NCBI GenBank assembly: GCA_945957605.1
Contig: CAMFLR010000003.1
Span: forward strand, 62,001-126,000
Direction: 5' to 3'
Length of the DNA: 64,000 nucleotides
Origin: an uncultured Isosphaeraceae bacterium
GTDB lineage: Bacteria; Planctomycetota; Planctomycetia; Isosphaerales; Isosphaeraceae
In this document: positions 54,810 to 64,000 of the stretch, in pieces
Numbering within the stretch: the first letter of the stretch is position 1
How the letters are laid out: each line of letters begins with the position of its first letter
Notes under the pieces: generated by a model
Told to the model about the DNA's origin: nothing
The model's database searches: none
What the model saw: only the letters and a program-made list of their open reading frames with translations
Position numbers and translations under genes: made by a program

Positions 54810-56261
54810 ATGGATGTTGCGATGTCGCTTGCGGGATTAAAGATGCGATGCGTCGTGGCTGTGTTTCTAATTTGCGCCGGTCTGGCACAAGCGGCCGATC
54901 CGGCGAAGCCGGTCAACTTCGAGCAACATGTCGCGCCGATTTTCAAGCGTCACTGCGTGCAGTGTCACGGTGAATCCAAGCAAAAGGCGGGGCTCGATCT
55001 TTCGAGCTTCGCATCGGTATCAAAAGGCGGGACCGGCGGCGCGGTGGTGGTTGCGGGACGGTCGAGTGCGAGCCGGATTGTCGAAGTGATTTCGGCATCG
55101 GATCCCGCCGAACGCATGCCACCTGAGAATGATGCGATTCCCAACGATCAAATCGCGACGATTCGCGCGTGGATCGACGGCGGTTTGCGACAGAATGCGG
55201 GAAGCACTGTAGCGCCCCCCGAAGCGAACGCAATGACTTTCACACCTGCGGCGAACGCGACGAAGCTGGATGGTCCCCCGCCGATGCCCGAGCATTTACC
55301 GGCGATTGGACGTGCGAAAACCATGCGGCCGTTTCCTGTGCTGGCGCTGGCGAGCAGTCCTCGCGCGCCATTGGTTGCGGCGGCCTCTTTCGAGTGCATT
55401 GATTTTGTCGATCCCGCATCTCGGAATATCGTTGGCACCATTGCGTTTCCTCAAGGCGAGCCGCATGTGCTGCGATTCAGCCGGTCGGGCCGGATTCTCT
55501 TGGCGGCGGGCGGTCGTCCGGTGCAATCGGGCGCTGCGGTGTTGTTTGATGTGACGTCGGGTAAACACTTGGCCGAATTTGGGGACGAAACTGATGCCGT
55601 GCTTGCCGCCGATCTCTCGCCCGACGAACGCAAGGTTGCGCTTGGTGGCAGCGGACGAGTTGTGAAACTGTACTCGACGGAAAAAGGCAAGCTCGAACAT
55701 ACGCTCATCAAGCATACCGACTGGATCACGTCCGTCGCGTTCAGCCCGGATGGCAAGCTGCTTGCGACGGGCGACCGTATCGGCAACATTCATCTCTGGG
55801 ACGCGCAGAGTGGTGGTGTCGTGCTGCCGCTCGCCGAACACAAAGGCGCGATACGTTCATTGACGTGGCGTTCGGATAGTCATGTGCTCGCGTCGTGCGG
55901 TGAAGATGGGTTAATCGTCTGGTGGGATGTGGCCAAAGGGTGGCCTGCAACTTCGCGAGCCGATGCACACCCGCCCGCGCGTCCCGAAGGCTATTACGGC
56001 AAGATCGCCAATGGTGTGCTCGATGCGTCGTTCGGGCCCACTGGTGAACTCGTCACCTGCGGACGAGATCAGGCCGTGCGAGTTTGGTCGAACGACGGGC
56101 GCGAATTGCATCGGTTCTCGATTGCGAATGGCTCGACGACAGGTATAAAAGTGTTTCCGACACGAGTGGCGATGAGCTTTGATGGTACAACTGTTATCGC
56201 CGGTGATTCCGCCGGGCGGTTGCATAGCTGGCAAGTGAAAAAGCCCGGAAAATCGAAGTAA
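54810..56261 (+). CDS. Cytochrome c and WD40-repeat protein
   Basis: A 483-residue exported protein. The signal peptide (about residues 12-30) is followed by a PSCyt1-type domain with CVQCHG and a possible distal Met in [10 protein letters not shown]40-like repeats fill the rest: strand sets near [103 protein letters not shown] and [23 protein letters not shown]. This is about six to seven blades, enough for a propeller. ATG 54810 lies 1 nt after the preceding stop. It likely forms a complex with the DUF1549/DUF1553 and DUF1501 proteins. Confidence 0.9.
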   Translation: MDVAMSLAGLKMRCVVAVFLICAGLAQAADPAKPVNFEQHVAPIFKRHCVQCHGESKQKAGLDLSSFASVSKGGTGGAVVVAGRSSASRIVEVISASDPAERMPPENDAIPNDQIATIRAWIDGGLRQNAGSTVAPPEANAMTFTPAANATKLDGPPPMPEHLPAIGRAKTMRPFPVLALASSPRAPLVAAASFECIDFVDPASRNIVGTIAFPQGEPHVLRFSRSGRILLAAGGRPVQSGAAVLFDVTSGKHLAEFGDETDAVLAADLSPDERKVALGGSGRVVKLYSTEKGKLEHTLIKHTDWITSVAFSPDGKLLATGDRIGNIHLWDAQSGGVVLPLAEHKGAIRSLTWRSDSHVLASCGEDGLIVWWDVAKGWPATSRADAHPPARPEGYYGKIANGVLDASFGPTGELVTCGRDQAVRVWSNDGRELHRFSIANGSTTGIKVFPTRVAMSFDGTTVIAGDSAGRLHSWQVKKPGKSK

Positions 56262-56275
56262 ACGGAGCGACACCG

Positions 56276-57223
56276 ATGCTGAACCGCCGCGCCTGGATCG
56301 CCGCAAATTTGCTTGGACTTGCCGGTGCCGCACGAGCCGATGATCCAGTAAATCTGGATATCATCGATTGTCATACGCACTTTTATGATCCTGAGCGGCC
56401 GGAAGGAATTCCCTGGCCCGAGAAAGGCTCATCGCTTTATCGCCAGGTTTTGCCGAAACATTTGAAGGCGCTCAAGCAATATCGCCGCGTGACCGGCACG
56501 GTGATCGTTGAGGCGAGTCCGCGCGTGGAAGACAACGCGTGGCTACTCGAAATCGCCAAGAACGATCCATTCATTGTGGGAATTGTGGGCAATCTTAAGC
56601 CCGGCTCGCCTGGTTTTGCTGCGCAGGTTGAACGGTTCGCAGCAAATCAACTGTTCCGCGGCATTCGTGTCGACGTGTCGCTCGTCGGGGATCATTTGAA
56701 GAAGGACGAGCTGCGAGATTATGTTCGCCTCGCCGATCACGACCTCGTGCTCGACGTGAATGGCGGTCCGGAAACGCCGGCGGTCATCGCTCAGCTTGCG
56801 CCGCGGGTTCCGAATCTGCGGATCGTGCTCAATCACATTGGCAACGTGGCAATCACCGCCGAACCGCCGCCGCGCGACTGGCAAGACGGCATTCGCGCCG
56901 CAGCGAATCATCCCAACGTGTTCAGCAAGATTTCCGCGCTCGTTGAAGGAGCAGGCCGCGACGGCAAGAAGCCCCCCGCCGACCTTGCGTTTTATAAGCC
57001 CTACGTTGACATCGTGTGGAACGCGTTTGGCGATGACCGCGTGATCTACGGCAGCAACTGGCCGGTTTCAGAATTGGCCGCGAGTTATGAACTGCTTCAG
57101 CGCATCGTGATGGAATACGCCGAAAGTCGCGGCGCGGAGGCGATGAAGAAATTCTGCTCGCTTAACGCAAAGCACGCGTACAAATGGGTCGATCGGCCGG
57201 GGCGATCAAAACTGGGCTCATAG
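56276..57223 (+). CDS. Amidohydrolase-2 family protein, lactonase-like
   Basis: A 315-residue TIM-barrel hydrolase (amidohydrolase_2, COG3618-like). The leader MLNRRAWIAANLLGLAGAARA is twin-arginine-like. Metal-site motifs are IDCHTHFYDP (HxH), VLNHIGN (His) and VIYGSNWPVSE, where the usual Asp is Asn. ATG 56276 has GGAG 8 nt upstream, 14 nt after the WD40 stop, so it ends the operon. Substrate is unknown; lactones are plausible. Confidence 0.88.
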   Translation: MLNRRAWIAANLLGLAGAARADDPVNLDIIDCHTHFYDPERPEGIPWPEKGSSLYRQVLPKHLKALKQYRRVTGTVIVEASPRVEDNAWLLEIAKNDPFIVGIVGNLKPGSPGFAAQVERFAANQLFRGIRVDVSLVGDHLKKDELRDYVRLADHDLVLDVNGGPETPAVIAQLAPRVPNLRIVLNHIGNVAITAEPPPRDWQDGIRAAANHPNVFSKISALVEGAGRDGKKPPADLAFYKPYVDIVWNAFGDDRVIYGSNWPVSELAASYELLQRIVMEYAESRGAEAMKKFCSLNAKHAYKWVDRPGRSKLGS

Positions 57224-57272
57224 TGGATTCCGGGGTGATGGCCTTAGTCCGCGTTGAGTCAGGTTTTTCTGT

Positions 57273-57345
57273 GTGCCACTGGTCGTACTCAACCAGTGAT
57301 TTGGGTGCTACTTACGGCGCACTGGTGGGGTACCACCAGTGGCAC
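57273..57345. repeat. Nested palindromic repeat related to the 47.2 kb element
   Basis: GTGCCACTGGT (57273-57283) pairs with ACCAGTGGCAC (57335-57345). Inside are two more hairpins: CACTGGT with ACCAGTG (57278-57299) and CACTGGTGG with CCACCAGTG (57320-57341). TTTGGGTGC (near 57300) also matches the 47.2 kb element. It lies between the convergent amidohydrolase and Gfo/Idh/MocA genes. Confidence 0.8.
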
Positions 57346-57453
57346 CCGATGACTGGATTTCGACCACCACCCCGCAATCAGCCAAGAGCCAAGAATTGAT
57401 GTGAGCGTAAAGGGCTCAATTTCACGCTCACAAACTTGCATTTGTTCACGCTC

Positions 57454-58458
57454 TCACTTCGCGCTGGCTTTCTTGAGAACGCTTTCGATCGAAACGGGAG
57501 CGCCGCCTTGGCGCTTACTCTCATCGGCTGCTTCCATGAAGGCGAAAAGTTCGATCGTTTCCTTGGCCTCAATCGGCGGCTTGCCACTGCGAAAGAACTT
57601 GCAGATTTCGACGAGCAGCGGTTCGTAACCGCCCGAACCTTCCGCGCGGCCGATTCCCTTGGTGCCAAACACCGTCACGCCATAGTCGGCCTTGCCTCGT
57701 CGGATACCGCGGAACGTGCCGACGCGGTCGCCTTGCCAGATGCCGGTCACAACGTCGCCGCCATCGGTGTGTGCACGCGTAACTGTGACGCATCCCGGTC
57801 CCATGATCGTATAAAGCGTTTCTACGCCGTGTACGCCGTACCAGAAGAGGTCCGGGTGATGTTCTTCGAGTGGACTCGGGCTGAAGGCGTAGGCACCGAC
57901 GATATCGCCCACTTTTTGATCATTCTTCAGAGCGCGAACGCCGGGGTGATAACGAAGCGACGAGGCAGAGAAGCAAGGAGTGCCGTATTTTTCGGCCAGT
58001 TCAAAGATTTTCACGACGTCGGCAAGGCTGCCGCCGCAGGGTTTATCGACGAACACGGGCTTCTTTGCCTTGAGTACCGGTTCGACCTGCGCGAGATGCT
58101 TGCGGCCGTCGACGCTTTCGAGCAGCACGACATCAACGCGCGAAAGAAGATCGTCGATCGAGTCGACAATTTCTACCTTGTAGGTGTCGCGAAGTTGCTT
58201 GGTAAAGCCCTCGACACGGTCGCGGCTCGAGGCAACATCGGGGCTGCCGCCGGGATAGGCGGCGACGACGCGAATTCCCGCGAGATCGCCCTTCGCCTTG
58301 GGATCGTTAAGCACCTTCGTGAAGGCGACAACGTGCGACGTGTCGAGGCCGATGATTCCCGCACGTAGCGACTTGGGTCCGTCCTGCGCGAAGGCGCGAG
58401 ACGCCGAACTGATCAGCCCAAATGCGACGCAAGCCAGCAAAAGATGACGTCGAATCAT
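57454..58458 (-). CDS. Gfo/Idh/MocA family oxidoreductase, exported
   Basis: A 334-residue dehydrogenase-fold protein with a Sec-like signal (LLLACVAFGLISSASRAFA). The nucleotide-binding start is LRAGIIGLDTSHVVAFT, in which the usual GxGxxG is replaced by GLDTSH, and the conserved EKP motif reads FVDKPCG, with Asp for Glu. These changes are common in the secreted planctomycete subgroup but leave the cofactor use uncertain. YGVHGVETLYTIMGPGC is characteristic. It is divergent from the beta-helix gene, and converges on the amidohydrolase across a palindromic repeat. Confidence 0.87.
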   Translation of the reverse strand: MIRRHLLLACVAFGLISSASRAFAQDGPKSLRAGIIGLDTSHVVAFTKVLNDPKAKGDLAGIRVVAAYPGGSPDVASSRDRVEGFTKQLRDTYKVEIVDSIDDLLSRVDVVLLESVDGRKHLAQVEPVLKAKKPVFVDKPCGGSLADVVKIFELAEKYGTPCFSASSLRYHPGVRALKNDQKVGDIVGAYAFSPSPLEEHHPDLFWYGVHGVETLYTIMGPGCVTVTRAHTDGGDVVTGIWQGDRVGTFRGIRRGKADYGVTVFGTKGIGRAEGSGGYEPLLVEICKFFRSGKPPIEAKETIELFAFMEAADESKRQGGAPVSIESVLKKASAK

Positions 58459-58606
58459 ATGAAGGCTCGTTCCCGGATGCAGGTGATGGCGATTTCCCGC
58501 GAGAGTTGCGGCACGCGCTTGTTTCGAGCAGGCGTTTAAACAATAATTTTACTCATGCGCCCACGCAAGGGACGAGTTGGCTCACAATGGACGAGGGCCT
58601 CACGCC

Positions 58607-59974
58607 ATGGCGTCAGCCGCTTTTTCGCGTCGCGGATTTTTGGGTATTGCGACGGCTGGATTGACAGCCGCAACGCGCGGGTTTGCAGGTGATGACCCAC
58701 GGCCTCCTGTGACCGACCCGCGCGCCACCGACGGCGACGATCGCTTCGAGCCGAACTGGGACGAACGGCTGACGCTGACCGTCGGCCCCGATGCCGCGAA
58801 GGCCGATCTGGCGGGTCGTGATGACAAGGTGATTCAGGCCGCTTTGATGCATGTTGCAAGGCTGGGCGGCGGTACGGTGAAGCTGCTGCCTGGTGTTTAC
58901 GCGTTGCGGAGCGCGGTGGTTTTGCCATCGCGCGTCCGGCTGTTGGGCAGTGGTGCAGATTCGATCATCACCAAGATTCCTTCTCGGATGGTGACGCTGA
59001 GCGAAGATTCCGACTGGTACGACCGCGAAATCACGTTGAGCGACCCGAAGGGTTTCAACGTGGGAGACGGGATTGTGCTTCGCGCGGCGAATGCGCATAA
59101 CAACTCGCCCGTCATCATCAAGCGGACGATTGTGGCGAAGTCGGGCAATCGGTTCAAACTTGATAGCGGACTGCGCGAGAATCTCTGGTTGGCAGGCAAA
59201 CCGACGTGCTCGGCGATGTTTCCATTGCTGACTTCGGAGCGGACGGCGGACGTGGTGATCGAGAATCTCACGCTCGACGGCGACAAAGCGAACAACGAAC
59301 ATCTCGATGGCAATTACGCGGGTTGCATTTTCCTTCAAGATTGCAACCGGTTCACATTTCGCGCCGTTGAAGCGCGGAACTACAACGGCGATGGTATCAG
59401 CTTTCAAATATGTCACGACGTGATTGTGGAAAACTGCCACTCGCACGATAATGCCGATCTGGGCGTGCATCCGGGTTCGGGTTCGCAACGTCCGCTCATT
59501 CGCGGAAACAAACTCGAACGCAATGGAATCGGTCTGTTCTGGTGCTGGGGAGTGCGCTATGGTCTGGCAGAAAAGAACAGGATCGATGGGAATCACAATT
59601 ACGGCGTGTCGATCGGCCATAACGACACCGATAACGTGATTCGCGACAATGAAATTCGCGATAGTGGGAAGGTGGGAATTCTGTTTCGCGACGAGTCGCG
59701 CGGCAAGGATTTCTGGCCGAATCGCAACCGTGTTGAATCCAATGTGGTTACGAACAGCGGCGGAGTCGATGGCTTCGCGATCGATGTTCAGGGGAAGACG
59801 CACGACGTCGTGATTGCGGGGAATACGCTGCGCGAATCGCGTGGCACAAAGCGCGGAACAGGCGTGCGGATCGCGGCCGATGCACGCTCAATTACGCTAC
59901 GCGAAAATCGGTTTGAAGGCTTCGCCGTGGATGTGGTCGATCAGTCGAAGGGCCTGGCATTTCACAAGGCGTGA
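58607..59974 (+). CDS. Exported right-handed beta-helix protein
   Basis: A 455-residue protein with a twin-arginine leader (FSRRGFLGIATAGLTAA). Residues about 90-455 form parallel beta-helix coils typical of pectate-lyase-like folds: repeated N-x-I/V-x-x-N turns such as RNYNGDGISFQICHDVIVENCHSHDN, GNKLERNGIGLF, NRIDGNHNYGVSIGHNDTDNVIRDNEIRD and GNTLRES. No pectate-lyase catalytic motif is obvious, so it may be a polysaccharide lyase, epimerase or binding protein. ATG 58607 has GAGGG 9 nt upstream. The next gene begins 14 nt after its stop. Confidence 0.88.
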   Translation: MASAAFSRRGFLGIATAGLTAATRGFAGDDPRPPVTDPRATDGDDRFEPNWDERLTLTVGPDAAKADLAGRDDKVIQAALMHVARLGGGTVKLLPGVYALRSAVVLPSRVRLLGSGADSIITKIPSRMVTLSEDSDWYDREITLSDPKGFNVGDGIVLRAANAHNNSPVIIKRTIVAKSGNRFKLDSGLRENLWLAGKPTCSAMFPLLTSERTADVVIENLTLDGDKANNEHLDGNYAGCIFLQDCNRFTFRAVEARNYNGDGISFQICHDVIVENCHSHDNADLGVHPGSGSQRPLIRGNKLERNGIGLFWCWGVRYGLAEKNRIDGNHNYGVSIGHNDTDNVIRDNEIRDSGKVGILFRDESRGKDFWPNRNRVESNVVTNSGGVDGFAIDVQGKTHDVVIAGNTLRESRGTKRGTGVRIAADARSITLRENRFEGFAVDVVDQSKGLAFHKA

Positions 59975-59988
59975 AGAAGGAAGAGGAT

Positions 59989-61350
59989 ATGAAGCACGGC
60001 TTTGTGATTCGCCTGCTGTCATGCGCGATTCTGTTGTTCACAACGACCGTTCACGCGGCGGATGCGCTCAAGGTTGGCGTGTTCGCGGTAGACGCGTCGC
60101 CGCCTGTTGGAAGCCCGCTCGCGTACGATCCGACCAAGTCGGTATTGCTGCCGCTGAGTTGTCGAGGTGTCGTGATCGTCGGTGCGGGCGAGCCGATTGT
60201 GCTGTGCGCCATCGACTGGATTGGTGTCGCCAATGACGGGCATCGAGAATTTCGTGCGAAGCTCGCGAAGGCAGCGGGGACGATTCCGAGTCGCGTATGC
60301 GTTCATGCCTTGCATCAACATGATGCGCCTGTTTGCGACTTCTCGGTCGATCGTGTGCTTGAGCCGCTCAAGATCAATCGCGAAGTGATGGACGCCGCGT
60401 TCGCGCGTGATGTGATGAATCGCGCAGCCAAGGCTGTACATCTTGCAGTCGAAAACCCGAAGCAAGTGACGCATCTCGGATTGGGCGAGGCCGAAGTCGA
60501 AAAGGTCGCGTCGAATCGCCGCATTCTTGGGCCGAATGGCAAGGTCATTCATGTGCGGTTCACCGCCACGACCGATCCTAAGATTCGCGACCAGCCGGTG
60601 GGCACGATCGACCCGATGCTCAAGATGATTAGCTTCTGGAATGGTGATGAGCCCGTTGTGGCGCTCACGTATTACGCCACGCATCCACAGAGTTACTATC
60701 GCACTGGTGACGCCAATCCTGATTTTCCTGGGATGGCACGCGATCAGCGTCAGGCTGCGACGAAGATCCTTCACATCCATTTCAATGGCGCTGGTGGGAA
60801 TATTGGCGCGGGGAAATGGAACGATGGCTCGCATGAGAACAGGCAGATTTTGGCCGATCGCGTAGCGGCAGGGATGACGAAGGCGCTCGCAGCGACCAAG
60901 AAGACACCGATCGGCGCGAATGATGTTGGCTGGGATGTTGTGGCTGCAGCTCTGCCAGCGGCGCCTCATCTCGATGAAACGAAATTGCAGGCGATTGTCA
61001 ACGACGCGTCGAAACCGCCACGCATGCGGAGCGAGATGGCGAGCGAGTTGGTCTGGCTGAAACGATGCCAGGCGGGAGACACTATTGAGGTTCCGTGCTT
61101 GCGATTGGGCGATGCGCGAATTGTGCACATGCCGGGTGAGCTGTTCGTCGAGTATCAACTCGCCGCCCAGAAGCTTCGGCCCGACCTTTTTGTGGCGATG
61201 GCCGCTTACGGCGACTATGGGCCGGGGTATATTGGAACCGAGATCGCCTATTCTGAAGGCGGGTATGAAACCGGGCCGCATGCGTCGCTGGTTTCGCCCA
61301 AGGTTGAAGGTGTTCTCATGAATGTGCTTGAGCGTTTGCTCAAGAAATGA
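59989..61350 (+). CDS. Second neutral-ceramidase-like secreted protein
   Basis: A 453-residue protein with signal peptide MKHGFVIRLLSCAILLFTTTVHAA. It has the same fold as the protein at 32244, by motif: KVGVFAVDASPPVGSPL, HALHQHDAPVCD in place of HTHSAP, and IHFNGAGGNIGAG in place of NGTSGDINN. The two are clearly divergent. ATG 59989 has AAGG 8 nt upstream; a GTG at 59971, overlapping the preceding stop, is an alternative. It is coupled with the beta-helix gene, so the two may act together on a secreted glycolipid or polysaccharide. Confidence 0.82.
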   Translation: MKHGFVIRLLSCAILLFTTTVHAADALKVGVFAVDASPPVGSPLAYDPTKSVLLPLSCRGVVIVGAGEPIVLCAIDWIGVANDGHREFRAKLAKAAGTIPSRVCVHALHQHDAPVCDFSVDRVLEPLKINREVMDAAFARDVMNRAAKAVHLAVENPKQVTHLGLGEAEVEKVASNRRILGPNGKVIHVRFTATTDPKIRDQPVGTIDPMLKMISFWNGDEPVVALTYYATHPQSYYRTGDANPDFPGMARDQRQAATKILHIHFNGAGGNIGAGKWNDGSHENRQILADRVAAGMTKALAATKKTPIGANDVGWDVVAAALPAAPHLDETKLQAIVNDASKPPRMRSEMASELVWLKRCQAGDTIEVPCLRLGDARIVHMPGELFVEYQLAAQKLRPDLFVAMAAYGDYGPGYIGTEIAYSEGGYETGPHASLVSPKVEGVLMNVLERLLKK

Positions 61351-61456
61351 GCTTAATCGGCCGGGAATTGCGCGGAATGATTGCGAACGACGCGTGGTGC
61401 CAGATATGAATCAAATGCGAAATCAATTGAGCGTATATTTGTCCTTTTGCAGCGTC

Positions 61457-63895
61457 ATGCGAATCATTGCGATCGTGCTGGGAATTGCACCGTCGCTGAC
61501 GCACGCCGCGGATAAAGCCGAGGGTGAGGCGTACTTCGAGAAGCACGTTCGGCCGATTCTGGTTGAACGATGCTACGAGTGCCACGCGAAACGTACGGGC
61601 AAGCTGCGTGGCGGGCTGACGCTGGAATCGCCCAGCGGTTGGAGGAAGGGGGGAGATCGCGGCGCGGCACTTGTGCCGGGTAAGCCCGACGACAGTTTGC
61701 TGATTCAGGCGGTGCGCTATCATGACGAAGAGATGCGCATGCCGCCGAAGAGCAAGCTCTCGGACCGTGAGATTGTGACGCTCACGGAATGGGTGAAGAT
61801 GGGAGCGCCTGACCCTCGAAGCGACGACCCACAACCAACTGCTGCGCGACGAACAATCGATATTGAAGTCGGTCGTAAGTTCTGGGCGTTCCAGGCACCT
61901 ATCAAGCCGTCGCTTCCGAAGGTGAAAGATGAAGCCTGGATCAAGAATCCGATTGACCGATTTATTCTTGCGACGCTTGAATCGAAGGGGCTGAAGCCGG
62001 CGACACCGGCCGACAAACGAACGCTGATTCGCCGTGCCACGCTCGACTTGACCGGTCTCCCGCCGACGGTGGCGGAGATTGAAACGTTTCTTTCGGACTC
62101 GTCGCCTAATGCTTACGCGAAGTTAATTGATCGACTACTGGCGTCGCCACGGTATGGGGAGCGCTGGGGGCGTCACTGGCTCGATGTGGCGCGTTATGCC
62201 GATTCGAATGGGCTGGATGAGAACGTCGCCTATGGCAATGCATGGCGGTATCGCGACTATGTGATCGCGTCGCTCAATCTGGACAAGCCGTTCGATCAGT
62301 TTCTTACCGAACAACTCGCGGGCGATCTTTTGCCACCACTGGCGAATGGTTCGCGCGAGCGGCAAATCGCCACTGGATTTCTTTCGCTTGGGCCCAAGGT
62401 GCTCGCGGAAGTCGACGAGACGAAGATGGAGATGGATATCGTCGACGAGCAGATCGAGACGGTTGGCCGCGCGTTTTTGGGGCTGACTTTGGGCTGCGTG
62501 CGGTGCCACGACCATAAGTTTGATCCGTTCCCGCAAACCGATTACTACGCTCTGGCCGGCATTTTCCGCAGCACGAAGACGATGGAGAATTTTAAGAAGC
62601 TGGCGAAGTGGTACGAGATACCGCTCGACACGGCTGAGGATCGCCAGAAGATTGCCGACCATGACGCGAAGCTCAAGAAGCAAAAAGCCGAGATTGCGGC
62701 CGAGGTTGCGAACGCGAATGAACAATTAAAGAAAAAAGCGACGACCGATGGTGTGAAAAACTTCACGCTGCCGAAGGAACCTGAGCCGCAATACTCGGCT
62801 GAAGCGCGTGCGAAGTTGAAAACACTTCGCGAGGCATTAGCGAAGCTTGAGGAAGTCGCTCCTGAATTGCCGAGCGCAATGGGAGTGACCGAAGGCAAGA
62901 CGGCGAACGTGCGAGTGCATGTGCGTGGAAGTCATCTGACGCTGGCTGATGAAGTCCCGCGGCGAGTGCCGCTGGTGCTTGTCTCGCGCAAGACGACCAC
63001 GTTTCCCGCCGCCCAGAGTGGTCGTCTCGAACTGGCACGGTGGCTGACGGGGCCGGATCATCCGCTCACGAGCCGCGTCATCGTCAATCGGCTTTGGCGC
63101 TGGCATTTTGGCCGAGGGATCGTTGCGTCGACGGATAACTTCGGCATGCTTGGCGAGCGGCCATCGCATCCGGAATTGCTCGACTGGCTCGCATTGCAAA
63201 TGATCGAGTCGGGATGGTCGATCAAAGGAATGCATCGGCTGATCATGCTTTCGAGCACGTACCAGATGAGTGCCCGACATGATGAGAAGGCGGCGAGCAT
63301 CGATCCTGAAGACCGTCTTTACTGGCGGTTCAACCCGCGGCGGCTCGAGGCTGAGGCAATTCGCGACGAGTTGCTCGCCGTCGGCGGTAAGCTCGATGCG
63401 ACGATGGGCGGATCATTATTGCAGGTCAAAAACCGGGCGTACTTTTTCGATCATACGTCAAAGGATATGACGAAGTATGATACAAACCGCCGATCAGTCT
63501 ATTTGCCGATCGTGCGTAATCATTTGTTCGATCAATTTGATCTTTTTGATTATGCCGATGCGAGCGTGTCGAACGGAAATCGGGCGACGACCACGGTTGC
63601 TCCGCAGGCTCTCTTCATGATGAATAGCGAACTCGTCGCCGATGCGGCGCATGGTCTAACGGCAAGTCTGCTGGCTGAGAAGAAAGATGACAAAGAGCGT
63701 GTCGATCAGCTTTACATGCGCACGCTTGGGCGCCTACCTCGTGCGGAGGAGGCGGCAGCGGTGGGGAAATTCCTCGACAGGGTCGAACGCGAGTCGACAG
63801 CAACAAAGGCGAATGCTTCCGAACGCCGAGTGCTTGCGTGGGAATCGCTTTGCCGCACGATCATGGCGTCGAACGAGTTCATCTATCTCCAATAA
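61457..63895 (+). CDS. Planctomycete cytochrome c / DUF1549 / DUF1553 protein
   Basis: An 812-residue exported protein. From ATG 61457 the leader [19 protein letters not shown] is a clean signal peptide; ATG 61406 is in frame and possible. The PSCyt1 heme motif is CYECH, with distal Met in [12 protein letters not shown]1549 has [37 protein letters not shown] and [14 protein letters not shown] charged, Lys-rich coiled insert (about residues 405-480) precedes DUF1553 ([49 protein letters not shown]). A DUF1501 gene follows at 12 nt. Confidence 0.92.
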   Translation: MRIIAIVLGIAPSLTHAADKAEGEAYFEKHVRPILVERCYECHAKRTGKLRGGLTLESPSGWRKGGDRGAALVPGKPDDSLLIQAVRYHDEEMRMPPKSKLSDREIVTLTEWVKMGAPDPRSDDPQPTAARRTIDIEVGRKFWAFQAPIKPSLPKVKDEAWIKNPIDRFILATLESKGLKPATPADKRTLIRRATLDLTGLPPTVAEIETFLSDSSPNAYAKLIDRLLASPRYGERWGRHWLDVARYADSNGLDENVAYGNAWRYRDYVIASLNLDKPFDQFLTEQLAGDLLPPLANGSRERQIATGFLSLGPKVLAEVDETKMEMDIVDEQIETVGRAFLGLTLGCVRCHDHKFDPFPQTDYYALAGIFRSTKTMENFKKLAKWYEIPLDTAEDRQKIADHDAKLKKQKAEIAAEVANANEQLKKKATTDGVKNFTLPKEPEPQYSAEARAKLKTLREALAKLEEVAPELPSAMGVTEGKTANVRVHVRGSHLTLADEVPRRVPLVLVSRKTTTFPAAQSGRLELARWLTGPDHPLTSRVIVNRLWRWHFGRGIVASTDNFGMLGERPSHPELLDWLALQMIESGWSIKGMHRLIMLSSTYQMSARHDEKAASIDPEDRLYWRFNPRRLEAEAIRDELLAVGGKLDATMGGSLLQVKNRAYFFDHTSKDMTKYDTNRRSVYLPIVRNHLFDQFDLFDYADASVSNGNRATTTVAPQALFMMNSELVADAAHGLTASLLAEKKDDKERVDQLYMRTLGRLPRAEEAAAVGKFLDRVERESTATKANASERRVLAWESLCRTIMASNEFIYLQ

Positions 63896-63906
63896 AGGAC
63901 GTGAGC

Positions 63907-64000
63907 ATGAACCAGTTCGATTGGGGACTGACAAATCGCCGCAAGATGCTCAAACAGACGGCCGGTGGATTTGGTGCGCTGGCGGCTTCGGCGTTTCTTG
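63907..64000 (+). CDS. DUF1501 family protein, N-terminal fragment at window edge
   Basis: ATG 63907 has AAGGA 7 nt upstream. The 31 visible residues begin MNQFDWGLTNRRKMLKQTAGG and form a twin-arginine-like leader (NRRKMLKQTAGGFGALAASAFL) typical of DUF1501 proteins; no more is visible. Its position 12 nt after the DUF1549/DUF1553 gene matches the pairing seen at 34987-38704, which supports the assignment. Confidence 0.7.
   Translation, partial: MNQFDWGLTNRRKMLKQTAGGFGALAASAFL

Noticed and set aside
57436-58368. A 310-codon plus-strand frame over the second Gfo/Idh/MocA gene
   Set aside because: The minus-strand gene has a signal peptide and family motifs; this frame has none.
60019-61281. 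A 420-codon minus-strand frame over the second ceramidase-like gene
   Set aside because: Antisense shadow; Arg/His-rich translation.

Overview
The window looks like a chromosomal segment of a planctomycete, probably an Isosphaeraceae/Gemmataceae-type lineage. That is an inference from content: three gene groups pairing DUF1501 proteins with DUF1549/DUF1553 planctomycete cytochrome-type proteins, many secreted proteins with twin-arginine-like leaders (Gfo/Idh/MocA oxidoreductases, TIM-barrel epimerase, beta-helix protein), two neutral-ceramidase-like proteins, GYF_2 proteins, LExRxLP-type N-terminal motifs, and moderately high GC with GTG/TTG starts. No transposase, integrase, phage gene or CRISPR array was found.

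Layout. 1-2.5 kb: an edge-truncated membrane protein, an orphan exported protein and an alpha/beta hydrolase. 2.5-6.3 kb: the translation cluster rpsB-tsf-pyrH-frr, a tRNA-Val(GAC) with its own promoter, and a terminator. 6.4-11.9 kb (minus): a tripartite efflux operon (TolC-like lipoprotein, periplasmic adaptor, MacB-like permease) with a 194-nt out-of-frame overlap between its first two genes and no ATPase gene. 12.2-17.3 kb (minus): a 1693-residue surface protein with 13 near-identical Ig-like repeats, phased at exactly 300 bp. 17.3-18.5 kb: non-coding.

18.5-27.8 kb is the most interesting region. Five genes in one direction encode a zinc-ribbon GTPase, a GAP1-N2-like protein with one membrane span, a 1001-residue helical membrane protein, a double GYF_2 membrane protein, and a membrane-anchored trypsin-like protease with its own zinc ribbon. 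Genes 2-3 and 3-4 overlap by ATGA. I read it as a membrane-bound GTPase-controlled signalling or conflict system; its function is unknown.

28-41 kb: a 46-residue membrane peptide and a small lipoprotein with a strong terminator, bifunctional PutA, a ceramidase-like protein, an M19 dipeptidase-like protein, a DUF1549/DUF1553-DUF1501 pair, and a Gfo/Idh/MocA-epimerase pair. 41.6-48.5 kb: sugar metabolism, including glucose-6-phosphate dehydrogenase fused to a cyclic-nucleotide-binding domain, a coupled isomerase/HAD/unknown/PfkB operon resembling heptose activation, and anmK, separated by a perfect 31-bp inverted repeat. 48.6-57.2 kb: a five-gene run (DUF1501, PPC-type exported protein, DUF1549/DUF1553, cytochrome-WD40, amidohydrolase). 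57.4-64 kb: another Gfo/Idh/MocA protein, a beta-helix protein, a second ceramidase-like protein and a third DUF1549/DUF1553-DUF1501 pair, cut by the window edge.

All family assignments come from reading motifs and gene order by eye; no database search was run.
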